Assembly (NCBI GenBank): GCA_937983405.1
Contig: CALJZN010000037.1
Coordinates: forward strand, 1 to 60,542
DNA from: an uncultured Paracoccaceae bacterium
GTDB lineage: Bacteria; Pseudomonadota; Alphaproteobacteria; Rhodobacterales; Rhodobacteraceae
DNA: 60,542 nt
Direction of reading: 5' to 3'
Position 1 is the first letter of the stretch. Every line of letters starts with the position of its first letter. Under the pieces are notes generated by a model. It did not search any database. It saw only the letters and a list, made by a program, of their open reading frames with translations, and had not been told where the DNA came from. A program made the position numbers and the translations under genes. Of this stretch, positions 1-7,428 are shown one piece after another.

Positions 1-125
1 CGAAGCAGGTGCTGACGAGGCGGCGGGCCGATCTCGAAGCCGGCACGAGGCTGCTGCTCGACCGCGAGACGATCACGCCCGATGACTTCCCGCCGCTGAA
101 GCCCATGCCGATCGCGGCGGAGTAG
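1..125 (+). CDS. FtsH-like ATP-dependent zinc metalloprotease, C-terminal end (5' end outside window)
   Basis: An open frame entering from the left edge ends at the TAG at 123-125. Only about 40 residues are visible. They contain RLLLDRETITPDDFPPL, which matches from memory the tail of M41/FtsH proteases, where a helical segment is followed by a 'leucine-rich, E-T-L/I-T, D-D/E-F' ending. FtsH proteins are membrane-anchored AAA proteases that degrade damaged proteins. No catalytic HExxH or Walker motif lies inside the window, so the family call rests on this short tail and on the neighbours. The stop lies five bases before the psiE start, and the stop-proximal GGAG provides the psiE ribosome site, so the two genes are very probably co-transcribed. 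FtsH next to PsiE and Hsp20 genes is an arrangement known from mobile protein-quality-control islands. Confidence 0.5.
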   Translation, partial: KQVLTRRRADLEAGTRLLLDRETITPDDFPPLKPMPIAAE

Positions 126-130
126 AGGCC

Positions 131-658
131 ATGTCGATCCGCTCCGAGTGGAAGGACTTCGGCGACCGCTGGGCGGTGCTGACGCTCTATCAGCGGTTCG
201 AGCAGGTCGTGACGATGGCGCTCTCGCTCCTTCTGATCTTGGTGATCCTCGCCGCGATGTGGAACCTGTTCCTGCGGGTGGTGGTCGGGCTGGTGCTGCA
301 GGGTTCGCTCGACCCGACCGACCATCAGGTGTTCCAGTCGGTGTTCGGCGCGATCTTCACCGTCATCATCGCGCTGGAGTTCAAGCGCTCGATCGTGGTC
401 TCGGTCGAAAGCCACGATACGGTGTTCCATGTCCGCACCGTGGTGCTGGTGGCGCTCTTGGCGCTGCTGCGCAAGTTCATCATCCTCGACCTCGACAAGA
501 CCGGGGCGGCCACGATCGCCGCACTCGCCTTCGCGACGCTGGCGCTGGGCGGCATCTATTGGACGATCCGCTGGCAGGACGCAGGGCGCGCCGCAGCGCG
601 CGAGCCTGCGGCCGATCAAGGCGCGGTCGGCGGGTCGGTTCCGGGCAGACGTGACTGA
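131..658 (+). CDS. psiE: PsiE-family inner-membrane protein
   Basis: A 175-residue protein that reads as a PsiE-like (phosphate-starvation-inducible E) membrane protein. There are four hydrophobic segments, near residues 25-50, 70-85, 100-115 and 125-142. Family-typical stretches include FTVIIALEFKRSIV and VVLVALLALLRKFIILDLD. The cytoplasmic tail is short, Ala/Arg-rich and looks unconserved. The family's molecular function is not established. In Escherichia coli it is phosphate-regulated, and copies also occur in stress-tolerance islands. The ATG at 131 follows GGAG inside the upstream stop region, so translation is probably coupled to the FtsH-like gene. No transcription signal is visible directly in front of it. 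The PsiE assignment is fairly secure. A role in heat or oxidative stress is inferred only from the neighbours. Confidence 0.85.
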   Translation: MSIRSEWKDFGDRWAVLTLYQRFEQVVTMALSLLLILVILAAMWNLFLRVVVGLVLQGSLDPTDHQVFQSVFGAIFTVIIALEFKRSIVVSVESHDTVFHVRTVVLVALLALLRKFIILDLDKTGAATIAALAFATLALGGIYWTIRWQDAGRAAAREPAADQGAVGGSVPGRRD

Positions 659-1086
659 CCCGACGGCGGCGGCGGGCGCGGGGCGCATGCCGAACATGGG
701 GCTCTGCCACGGGCACCGGGGAAAGATGCCGCACCGCCGGAACCGCTCTTTCGCCCGGCGCGGCAGCCCGCTCGAGGCGGTCTTGGGCCATCGGCCCTGC
801 CGCGGCCGGCCGGAGGGCCCGGCCTTCGGGCTGCACGGCGATCGCGGGGGCCGCGGTTTCACCTCGGCCGGGCCTGCAGCAACCGGGCGCCGCCTGCCGA
901 CAGCGCCCGCCGTCGCGGCGGGGGGCCCGGGGGGGCCGGCCGGATGGCCCGGTCGGCCGGAAGGCGGCGCATCGGGCCGTTCGCCCTGCGTCCGACCCGG
1001 GGCGCCCAGGACAGACGGCGATGCGCAGGCCGCGGCGGCGCTTTCCACGCGGACGAGACCGTGGCGGCGGTTTGGGCTCTGCGCCC
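659..1086. other. Intergenic stretch between psiE and the heat-shock genes, no gene recognised
   Basis: About 430 bases without a convincing gene. The open frames here are arginine/proline-rich artefacts of very high GC and match no family I know. The right part carries the promoter and leader features listed separately. Confidence 0.5.
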
Positions 1087-1115
1087 CTTGAAAGTGCGAC
1101 CGCGCCCTCCTTTAT
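1087..1115 (+). promoter_or_regulatory. Candidate heat-shock (RpoH/sigma-32-type) promoter
   Basis: CTTGAAA at 1087-1093 is an exact sigma-32-type -35 element. About 13-14 bases later comes CTCCTTTAT (1107-1115), a partial match to the CCCCATnT -10 element. It points toward the three Hsp20 genes and would give a leader of roughly 170 bases. The -35 match is seen directly. The -10 is weak and the start site is inferred. Confidence 0.5.
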
Positions 1116-1263
1116 CAGAGGAGAACGCCCGAAGCGGGTTCATGCAAGACGACGGGTCTGGCCCATGTGGCAGGCCACCGGGGGGTGCCGATCGGGGCCC
1201 CGCACGGTGACGTCCGGCTCCAGAGCGGGGCGCAAACGGTTGCGCCCATCCCGTCCTTCGTGG

Positions 1264-1290
1264 CCGCCTTCGGGCCGACCAGAAGGAGGT
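1264..1290 (+). promoter_or_regulatory. Candidate Shine-Dalgarno-masking hairpin (possible RNA thermometer)
   Basis: CCGCCTT (1264-1270) can pair with AAGGAGG (1283-1289) with a single central G-A mismatch. This would bury the ribosome site of the first Hsp20 gene in a stem with a 12-base loop; a G-U pair at 1263/1290 may extend it. An SD-sequestering stem with a mismatch at the end of a long leader is the layout of ROSE-like RNA thermometers in alphaproteobacterial hsp20 mRNAs. Pairing is seen; temperature control is inference. Confidence 0.4.
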
Positions 1291-1294
1291 GAAC

Positions 1295-1714
1295 ATGCTC
1301 TACGGAACTGCCCTTTATCCCGCCGACCCCTTTGCGCTGATGCGGCGTCTGTCCGAGGATCTGGACCGCGCCATCGGTGCCCCGCGCCCCTTCCCGGCGC
1401 TGAACGTCTGGCAGAACGACGAGGCCGCGGCGATCACCGCCGAGCTGCCCGGCGTCGATCCCGCCGACATCGACATCCAGGTGAAGGAGAACGTCCTGAC
1501 GCTTTCGGGCGAGCGCAAGGCGCCCGAACTGCCGGAGGGGGCGGCCTGGCACCGCCGCGAGCGCGCCTTCGGCCGCTTCACCCGTGCGATCCGGCTGCCG
1601 TTCCGTGTCGATCCCGAAAAGGTCGAGGCGCGCTTTGCCGACGGCGTGCTGCGGATCGCCGTGGGCCGCCCGGACGCGGACCGGCCGCGCCGGATCGAGA
1701 TCAAGGCCGCCTGA
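1295..1714 (+). CDS. Small heat-shock protein, Hsp20/alpha-crystallin family (copy 1)
   Basis: A 139-residue Hsp20 chaperone. These ATP-independent proteins form oligomers that hold unfolding proteins for later refolding. The N-terminal part (LMRRLSEDLDRAIG) is the class A amphipathic segment. The alpha-crystallin domain spans about residues 38-132 and includes AELPGVDPADIDIQVKENVL, FGRFTRAIRLPF and the DGVLRIAV strand. The tail has an I-x-I-type motif (RIEI). The start is taken as the ATG at 1295, five bases after AAGGAGG. A GTG at 1289 overlaps the SD and is therefore unlikely. It is the first of three tandem paralogues and is probably driven by the RpoH-type promoter at 1087. The three copies differ clearly from each other, so this is not a recent triplication. 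Confidence 0.92.
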   Translation: MLYGTALYPADPFALMRRLSEDLDRAIGAPRPFPALNVWQNDEAAAITAELPGVDPADIDIQVKENVLTLSGERKAPELPEGAAWHRRERAFGRFTRAIRLPFRVDPEKVEARFADGVLRIAVGRPDADRPRRIEIKAA

Positions 1715-1731
1715 CACAGGAGGATGGGAGA

Positions 1732-2133
1732 ATGAGCACCGAAATGACCAAGGTCAAGGAACAGACCCCGGCCGAGACCGGCGTGGAGACCACCCGCAAC
1801 CGCCCGCTCTGGCGGCCGCTGACCGACATTGTCGAAACCCGCGACGGCGTGGTGCTGATGGTCGAACTGCCCGGTGTCGCGGCCGAGCATGTGGATGTGT
1901 CGCTGGAGAAGCGCGTGCTGACCATCCGTGCACGCTCGAGCGTGTCCGGTCCCGAAAAGCTGCGTCTCGTCCATGCCGAATACGAGCCGGGCGATTACGA
2001 ACGCGCCTTCACCCTTTCGGAGGATTTCGATGCCGAGCGGATCGAGGCCGAGGTGCGCAACGGCGTGCTGAGCCTGCGCCTGCCGCGCAGCGCCGCGAGC
2101 CAACCCAAGACCATCAAGGTCAAGTCCGCCTGA
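1732..2133 (+). CDS. Small heat-shock protein, Hsp20/alpha-crystallin family (copy 2)
   Basis: A 133-residue Hsp20 protein that starts at the ATG of 'GAGAATGAGCACC', behind GGAGGATGGGAG, 17 bases after copy 1. The N-terminal region is short and polar. The alpha-crystallin domain begins near residue 30 (PLTDIVETRDGVVLMVELPG) and runs through VEVRNGVLSLRLPR. The C-terminal motif is I-K-V (KTIKVKSA). The N-terminus lacks the amphipathic segment of copy 1, and this part usually governs oligomer size, so the copies may form different or mixed oligomers. It is in the same operon as copies 1 and 3. Family assignment is secure; the division of labour among the three copies is unknown. Confidence 0.9.
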   Translation: MSTEMTKVKEQTPAETGVETTRNRPLWRPLTDIVETRDGVVLMVELPGVAAEHVDVSLEKRVLTIRARSSVSGPEKLRLVHAEYEPGDYERAFTLSEDFDAERIEAEVRNGVLSLRLPRSAASQPKTIKVKSA

Positions 2134-2154
2134 GCCAGCGGAAGGAGGAACGTC

Positions 2155-2658
2155 ATGAAGATCAAGGATCTGATCCCCTGGGCGCGCAAGGACGAGCCCG
2201 CCCGTCCCGACAGCGCGCACGACAACCCCATCGCCGCCCTGCAACGCGAGATGAACTCGGTTTTCGAAGGTTTCTGGAACCGTTTCGGCCGCGGCATTGG
2301 CGAGATCGACTGGCCCTGGGGCCATGGCGAGGCGCGGTCGGACGTGGTCCAGACCGGCGATGCGGTGGAAATCTCGATCGAACTGCCCGGCATGGGGATG
2401 GAAGATGTGGAGGTCACCGTCACCGATGACCTTCTGACCGTCAAGGGCGAGAAGAAGATCGAGCGGCAGGAGGAGAAGAAGGGCTATTATCTGTCCGAGC
2501 GCAGCTACGGCGCGATCTGGCGCACGATCCCGCTGCCGCCCGGCACCGACGGCTCCAAGGCCGAGGCAACCTTCAAGAACGGCGTGCTGACCGTCCGCCT
2601 GCCGCAGACGCCCGAGGCGCAGGCGAAGGTGAAGCATATCGAGGTCAAGGCGGGCTGA
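2155..2658 (+). CDS. Small heat-shock protein, Hsp20/alpha-crystallin family (copy 3)
   Basis: A 167-residue Hsp20 protein behind a strong GGAAGGAGG ribosome site, 21 bases after copy 2. It has a longer N-terminal arm with NPIAALQREMNSVFEGFWNR, the typical sequence of Hsp20 proteins found in stress-tolerance islands. The alpha-crystallin domain covers about residues 55-160: SIELPGMGMEDVEVTVTDDL, KGYYLSERSYGAIWRTIPLP, KNGVLTVRLPQTP. The last residues carry I-E-V. It is the final gene of the operon, and a GC-rich hairpin followed by four T residues closes the unit just after the stop. Family assignment is secure. I infer common heat-shock control with copies 1 and 2 because no other promoter is visible. 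Confidence 0.92.
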   Translation: MKIKDLIPWARKDEPARPDSAHDNPIAALQREMNSVFEGFWNRFGRGIGEIDWPWGHGEARSDVVQTGDAVEISIELPGMGMEDVEVTVTDDLLTVKGEKKIERQEEKKGYYLSERSYGAIWRTIPLPPGTDGSKAEATFKNGVLTVRLPQTPEAQAKVKHIEVKAG

Positions 2659-2668
2659 TGCCGCCCGA

Positions 2669-2701
2669 GGGCGGGGCGCCCCGAAGCGCCCCGCCGCTTT
2701 T
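2669..2701 (+). terminator. Rho-independent terminator of the Hsp20 operon
   Basis: A perfect 9-bp stem, GGCGGGGCG (2670-2678) with CGCCCCGCC (2687-2695), has an 8-base loop. It is followed by GC and TTTT, eleven bases after the stop codon of Hsp20 copy 3. Confidence 0.85.
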
Positions 2702-2857
2702 GTCGGCCGCAGGGTTCCCGCGGCGTCGGTCCAGCCGTCGGGCTGCGGAACGACCCGGGCGCGGGCGCGGCAAGCCTGTGGCGGGCGCCCGCCTCGGTCT
2801 TGTGCCGCACAGACGCCATTGCGGGGGCAGGCCGACCAGATCCGTCCGACGCCTTCC

Positions 2858-2899
2858 CTGTCATCGCGAGGCTGTCATCGCGAGGCTGTCATCGCGAGG
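2858..2899. repeat. Three exact tandem copies of a 14-bp unit
   Basis: The unit CTGTCATCGCGAGG occurs three times head to tail at 2858-2871, 2872-2885 and 2886-2899. The core resembles the GTCAT(C/T)GCGAGG end of short dispersed intergenic repeats seen in several proteobacteria, so this may be a local expansion of such an element. It lies in decayed DNA and codes for nothing recognisable. Confidence 0.9.
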
Positions 2900-3182
2900 A
2901 TCGTCGATGCCGCGGTCGGCATCGCGGCTCTGTCCAGCCCTTTCGCGCCAGGCTGTCCGCCGCGCCGCGATCCGGCCGATGCGGCCGACCCGATCCCAAT
3001 CGCGCATCCAGCGGCGACCGGGATCGCAGGATGCGAGATGCGTCGGTGCCGCAAGCACCGTCTCGGCGCACGCGGTCGGCGTCGGCCAGCCCGGCGACTG
3101 GTGCGGCCGCGCGGCGCCCATCGCGGGGTGCCGGCGGGCAAGGGCATCGGTCCGGGCGTCCTGGCCTCGGCCAGGCTCGGTC

Positions 3183-3800
3183 GGCGTCTGGCGGTGCTTG
3201 CCGGCGGGGCGGTGGCCTTTGCCGACGGGGCGGCCCTGGTCTTCGGCACGCCGCTGCTTCGGGCTCGTCACGCTCGCCTCGGCGGTCAACGTGGAACCGA
3301 TCGCGATCAACGGGCGCTCCATCGGCGGTTTCAACGGTCTGCCGGATCTCCGGCCGCTGTCGTTTGCGCTGTTCGGCCCCGGTCTTGAGTGCGGCGGGCC
3401 GACCATCGGCCATCTTGTGGCGTTGGTCCTCGCCGGGCTCGCTCTCCTGCTGCTCAGCGCCGTCATCCGCTCGCCCTTCGGCACCGTCTTTCGCGGCATC
3501 CGCAGCGACGAGGAGCGCATCGCCTTGCCGGGATCCGCGGTCGGCCTGTGGAAGGCCGGTGCCTTTGCCATCTCGGGCGCCACCGCGGCCCCGGCCGGCG
3601 CGCTCCTCGCCGGGCAGTTCTCCGTCGTCTCGCCGCCGGTCATCGGCTGCGCGATGTCGACGGAAATCCTGATCCCGGCCGCGTTGTCCGAACCGGTGGG
3701 CAAGGTCTCCCTGCGGGTCATCGGCATCCTGTTCATCATCGGTATCGTGCCGATGCCGCATGGCCTGCCCGGAGCGCTGTCCGGGCTGCCAAGGCCGCGC
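3183..3800 (+). pseudogene. Decayed branched-chain amino-acid ABC permease (LivM-type)
   Basis: Two adjacent frames together give the core of a LivM permease. The first (about 3183-3258) reads LAVLAGGAVAFADGAALVFG, followed by TPLLR. After a frameshift near 3257 the other frame reads FGLVTLASAVNVEPI and continues through hydrophobic segments, RSPFGTVFRGIRSDEERIA (a typical EAA-like loop) and AISGATAAPAGALLAG. The family forms the membrane channel of high-affinity branched-chain amino-acid or urea importers. No full-length frame, start or partner genes remain. The DNA after it may hold a trace of an ATP-binding subunit (SGLTGKDGHII near 3970-4010), consistent with the usual livM-livG/F order, but that is weak. 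I regard it as inactivated. Confidence 0.65.
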
Positions 3801-4304
3801 CGGCTTCCGGGCCGGGACAAGGAAGCCGACGCGACCGCCGCGCCGCCCGACCCGCCTTCGCCCGAACGGCGAGGAGCAGACGGATGCGCCGGGGCAGCGC
3901 AGGGCCGCGACGGACCGCATCCGGGCGCCGACGCCATGAACGTGCCTTGGTGGGTCTGCACGGCCTCTGAGCGGTCTCACCGGAAAGGACGGCCACATCA
4001 TCACGGCCGCCCGATGGCCACAAACCGCGCACGTTGCGCCGGCTTGCTGCCGGAAAGCCCGGAAAAACCCGTGCGCGGCGCGCCGTTGAAAGCTGCGCGG
4101 GGCCAGCCCCGGGACACCCCGTGAACGGCGCCCGACGTCATGCGGCGCATCGCCGGCGCCCCGCACGCCCGACCGTCGCGCCGCGCTGCGGCGACGGCCC
4201 GAGCCAGGGAGGCGAGGCGAACCACTTCGCGGTCGCGCCGGTCCACGACAGACGGCGCCAGCGTCCGCTCATCCGGCAGCCGGCCGCCGGTGGCGCAGCC
4301 CGGG
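3801..4304. other. Decayed intergenic DNA, no intact gene
   Basis: About 500 bases between the broken permease and alaX. All frames are short or low in recognisable content. A possible LivF/LivG trace (SGLTGKDGHII near 3970) is the only suggestion of origin. Confidence 0.4.
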
Positions 4305-5024
4305 TCAGTCCTCGAGCGCGATCGCGACGCGGCGGTTCTGGCGGCCCTTGTTCTCGACCCTGACGATGCGGATGCGGCCGATCTCGCCGGTCCGGGCGAC
4401 ATGGGTGCCGCCGCAGGGCTGAAGGTCCACCTGCCCCGCCCCGGCGCCGATGCGGATCAGCCGCACGCGCCCCTGCCCCGCGGGGGGCTTGACCGACATC
4501 GTCTTGACGAGGCCCGGGTTGGCGGCAAGCTCGGCCTCGGTGATCCAGTCCTCGGTCACCGGCAGGTCGCGCGCGACAAGCTCGGCCAGCCGCGCCTCGA
4601 GCGCGGCGACATCGGCCGGCGGTTCGGGAAGGTCGAAGTCGAGCCGCCCCGTCCCGGCGCCGATCTGCCCGCCGGTGACGGGGCGCGGGATGACCACCGA
4701 CAAAAGGTGCAGCGCGGTGTGCACCCGCATGTGCAGATGGCGCCGCGGCCAGTCCAGCCGCTGGGTCACCCGCGTGCCCGGCGCCGGCAGCGGCGCGGGC
4801 GCGGCGGGCACCAGCACCACCGCGCCGCCCTCGCCCTTGACCGCCCCGGCGATGTCGAGGCCCCCGCCCGGCCAGTCCACCCAGCCCGAATCGCCCGGCT
4901 GGCCGCCGCCCTGGGCGTAGAACAGCGTGCGGTCCAGGATCAGCCCGCCGCCCTCGGCATGGCCGGTCACCACCGCTTCGGCCATCTGGCGGTAGGGATC
5001 GGCGTGCCACAGCAGTTCGGTCAT
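4305..5024 (-). CDS. alaX: Alanyl-tRNA editing protein (AlaX type)
   Basis: A 239-residue free-standing editing domain related to the C-terminal part of alanyl-tRNA synthetase. AlaX proteins hydrolyse Ser-tRNA(Ala) (or Gly-tRNA(Ala)) to prevent mistranslation. The N-terminal beta-barrel contains TLFYAQGGGQPGDSGWV. The two zinc-site motifs are HTALHLL (HxxxH, near residue 100) and CGGTHV (near residue 207), so the metal ligands are intact. The length fits the AlaX-M class, and the synthetase part is absent. The ATG lies one base after the stop of the upstream MscS-like gene, on the same strand, which implies one transcript. It is the last gene of the long minus-strand run, and no T-tract terminator is visible after it. 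Confidence 0.9.
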   Translation of the reverse strand: MTELLWHADPYRQMAEAVVTGHAEGGGLILDRTLFYAQGGGQPGDSGWVDWPGGGLDIAGAVKGEGGAVVLVPAAPAPLPAPGTRVTQRLDWPRRHLHMRVHTALHLLSVVIPRPVTGGQIGAGTGRLDFDLPEPPADVAALEARLAELVARDLPVTEDWITEAELAANPGLVKTMSVKPPAGQGRVRLIRIGAGAGQVDLQPCGGTHVARTGEIGRIRIVRVENKGRQNRRVAIALED

Positions 5025-5025
5025 C

Positions 5026-7428
5026 TCAGCGGTCCTCCATGGGCAGGGGCGCGTCGCCCAGCGCAGCCTCGTCGCCCTGCGGGCACGGCCCCTTCAGGCG
5101 CGCCGCCGGCACATCGGCCGCGGGGGCGGGGCTGCGCAGCCAGACGTCGCGCTGCGGGAAGGGAATCTCGATGCCCTCTTCGCGGAAGCGGCGCGCGATC
5201 TCGTGGTTCATCTCGGACTGCGTCGTCAGGCGGAAGTTCACGTCGCGCAGGATGACCCGCACCTCGAAGTTCAGCGCGCTGTCGCCGAACCCGGTGAACA
5301 GCACCATGGGCCGGGGCGAGAGCACCACCAGCGGATGATCCTCGGCGATCTCGCGCAGCACGCGCTCGACATGGCGGGTATCGCTGCCATAGGCCACGCC
5401 CACGGGCAGGATCAGCCGCCCCGTCAGGTTGAACCGCGTCCAGTTGGTCACCCGGCCCGAGATGATGTCGCTGTTGGGCACGATGACGAAGTTGCGGTCG
5501 AAGGTCTCGATCCGGGTCGAGCGCACCGAGATCGCGCGCACCCAGCCCGAGACGCCGCCGACCTCGATCCAGTCGCCCTCCGAGATCGGGCGCTCGACCA
5601 GAAGGATGATGCCCGAGACGAAGTTCGACACGATGTTCTGCAGGCCGAAGCCGATGCCGACCGACAGCGCCCCCGCGACGATGGCCAGCGAGGACAGGTC
5701 GATCCCGGCCGAAGAGAAGGCCAGGAGCGCGGCCAGCGTGATGCCGACATAGCCGATGCCCGCAACCACGGCCTTCTGCGCCCCGGCATCGAGGCTCGTG
5801 CGCGGCAGGACCGTCGATTGCAGTGCGCCCTGCAAGAGGCGCGTCGCCATGAAGGCGATGGCGAACACCAGCGCGAAGGTGACGAAGTCGGTCGGCGCGA
5901 TGCGCGTGCCGCCGATCTCCACGCCCTCGCGGAAGCGCGTCCAGATCTCGACGAGGTCGCTGTCGCGCGCGCCCCAGATCAACGCCAGCACCGGCAGGGC
6001 GAGGATGGCCAGCGCAAATCCGAACAGCACCGGCACCAGCGCGCCGCGCGCCGCCTCGTCGTCGGCCCCCAGAATGAGGGCATAGACGTCGCCGATCAGG
6101 CGTTGCAGGATGACCAGGCCGGCGAGCAGCGCCAGCGACATCGCGGCCGGATAGACCACCGCCGAGGCCGCCGCGACATAGCCGATCGCGCCCATCGCCG
6201 GGCCGCCCACCGCCACCGCCATCGCCGCCCGGCCCAGAAGCCCGGTCAGCCGGTCGCGGAAGCTTGCCGCCTCGCCCGCGGGCGCCGCGCCCCGGGCATG
6301 GGCCGACATGAGCTGGCCGAGGCGGAACAGCGCGACCCCGGCCAGCAGGATCAGCGGAAAGGCCAGCACTGCATTGGCCGCCTCGGACGCCTCGGCCGGC
6401 ACGACGAAGGCCCTGCGCAGCGCGTCGAGCGCCATGAGCAGGCCGAGCGCGCCGACATGGAACCGCCCCTCGGCCAGCCGGTCGTCGGGCAGGTCGAGAA
6501 ACCCCTCCGCGCCGCGGGCGAAGATGCGCGCGCCCAGCCACATCGCCACCAGCACCGTCAGGCCCGCGGCCGGCAACGCCTCGAGCAGCACGTTGCCGAT
6601 CAGCCCGACGAAGCCCGTCGCCCGGACCGCCGCGATCAGCGCCATCAGCCCGGCGAGGGGCAGCAGGATCTGGCCCAGCGAGACCACCAGCGCGATGACC
6701 GCCCGCCCCCGCGCCGCCCGCGCCGCCTGCACCGCCGCCGCCCGCTCCATCCAGCTGCGGCCGCGCGCCAGCAGCACCAGCGCCAGCAGCATCAGCGCCA
6801 GCGCCTTGGGCAGGGCGGCGCGGAACTCGGCGCGCCGGGCGGGGCTGGCCCAGCCCTCGGCCAGCTCGGCCCACAGGTCGCGGGCGGTGACGCTGAGCGC
6901 TGCAAGCCCCGCCGGCCAGTTGGCGGGGTTGACCGGCGCCGGCCACAGCCGCATCAGCGCCTCGGCCTGACGGTCGCGCAGGATGCGGTCGATCTCGCGC
7001 ACGAGCCCGTCGGCACGGCGATAGGCCTCCTCGGCGGCAAGCCCCGGCGCCTGCAACCGCGCCAGCGCCTCGGTCAGCTCGCGCCGCCGCTCGGCGATGG
7101 CGGGCGCCTCGGCCGCGCCCTCGCCGGGCGGGGGCCCCAGCGCCGCGATCTGGCTGCGCAGCGTCTCGATCCGGGCCTGGTTGGCGTTCTGCGCCTCGAG
7201 GAAGCGCGCGCGCCAGTCCACGATCAGCGCCCGGATCTGTTCCAGCCCGAGGTTGGTCGTCGCCGGGTCGAGGATCTGCTCTTCGGCGCGGCGCGCCGTC
7301 TGCTCCCACAGCGCATAGTCGGGGCCGGCCGCGGCCTCTTGCGCGCGCAGCGCGCCGGGCGTCACGGCCGCCGGAAGGGCGGCGCCAAGGCACAGCAGGA
7401 TCAGCGCCAGCGCGCGCAGCCGCGCCAT
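5026..7428 (-). CDS. Mechanosensitive ion channel protein with DUF3772 N-terminal domain (MscS family)
   Basis: An 800-residue inner-membrane channel. A signal peptide (residues 1-29, ending near ALRAQ) precedes a periplasmic DUF3772 region (about 30-190), predicted to be helical/coiled. About eleven membrane segments follow, then the MscS core near residues 590-770: SVGIGFGLQNIVSNFVSGII, followed by the pore-lining and beta-domain sequence ERPISEGDWIEVGG and VPNSDIISGRVTNW. MscS channels open under membrane tension and release solutes on osmotic downshift. The large multi-helix N-terminal part resembles MscK/MscM-type channels. The start codon directly abuts the cysK stop (7429), and the downstream alaX starts one base after this gene, so it is one transcriptional unit. 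The C-terminal about 40 residues look unconserved. Confidence 0.9.
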   Translation of the reverse strand: MARLRALALILLCLGAALPAAVTPGALRAQEAAAGPDYALWEQTARRAEEQILDPATTNLGLEQIRALIVDWRARFLEAQNANQARIETLRSQIAALGPPPGEGAAEAPAIAERRRELTEALARLQAPGLAAEEAYRRADGLVREIDRILRDRQAEALMRLWPAPVNPANWPAGLAALSVTARDLWAELAEGWASPARRAEFRAALPKALALMLLALVLLARGRSWMERAAAVQAARAARGRAVIALVVSLGQILLPLAGLMALIAAVRATGFVGLIGNVLLEALPAAGLTVLVAMWLGARIFARGAEGFLDLPDDRLAEGRFHVGALGLLMALDALRRAFVVPAEASEAANAVLAFPLILLAGVALFRLGQLMSAHARGAAPAGEAASFRDRLTGLLGRAAMAVAVGGPAMGAIGYVAAASAVVYPAAMSLALLAGLVILQRLIGDVYALILGADDEAARGALVPVLFGFALAILALPVLALIWGARDSDLVEIWTRFREGVEIGGTRIAPTDFVTFALVFAIAFMATRLLQGALQSTVLPRTSLDAGAQKAVVAGIGYVGITLAALLAFSSAGIDLSSLAIVAGALSVGIGFGLQNIVSNFVSGIILLVERPISEGDWIEVGGVSGWVRAISVRSTRIETFDRNFVIVPNSDIISGRVTNWTRFNLTGRLILPVGVAYGSDTRHVERVLREIAEDHPLVVLSPRPMVLFTGFGDSALNFEVRVILRDVNFRLTTQSEMNHEIARRFREEGIEIPFPQRDVWLRSPAPAADVPAARLKGPCPQGDEAALGDAPLPMEDR

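Noticed and set aside
1289-1291. GTG at 1289 as start of the first hsp20 gene
   Set aside because: It overlaps the Shine-Dalgarno sequence AAGGAGG, while the ATG at 1295 is spaced correctly.
2851-2905. CRISPR array from the 14-bp repeats
   Set aside because: The copies are directly adjacent without spacers and the unit is far too short.
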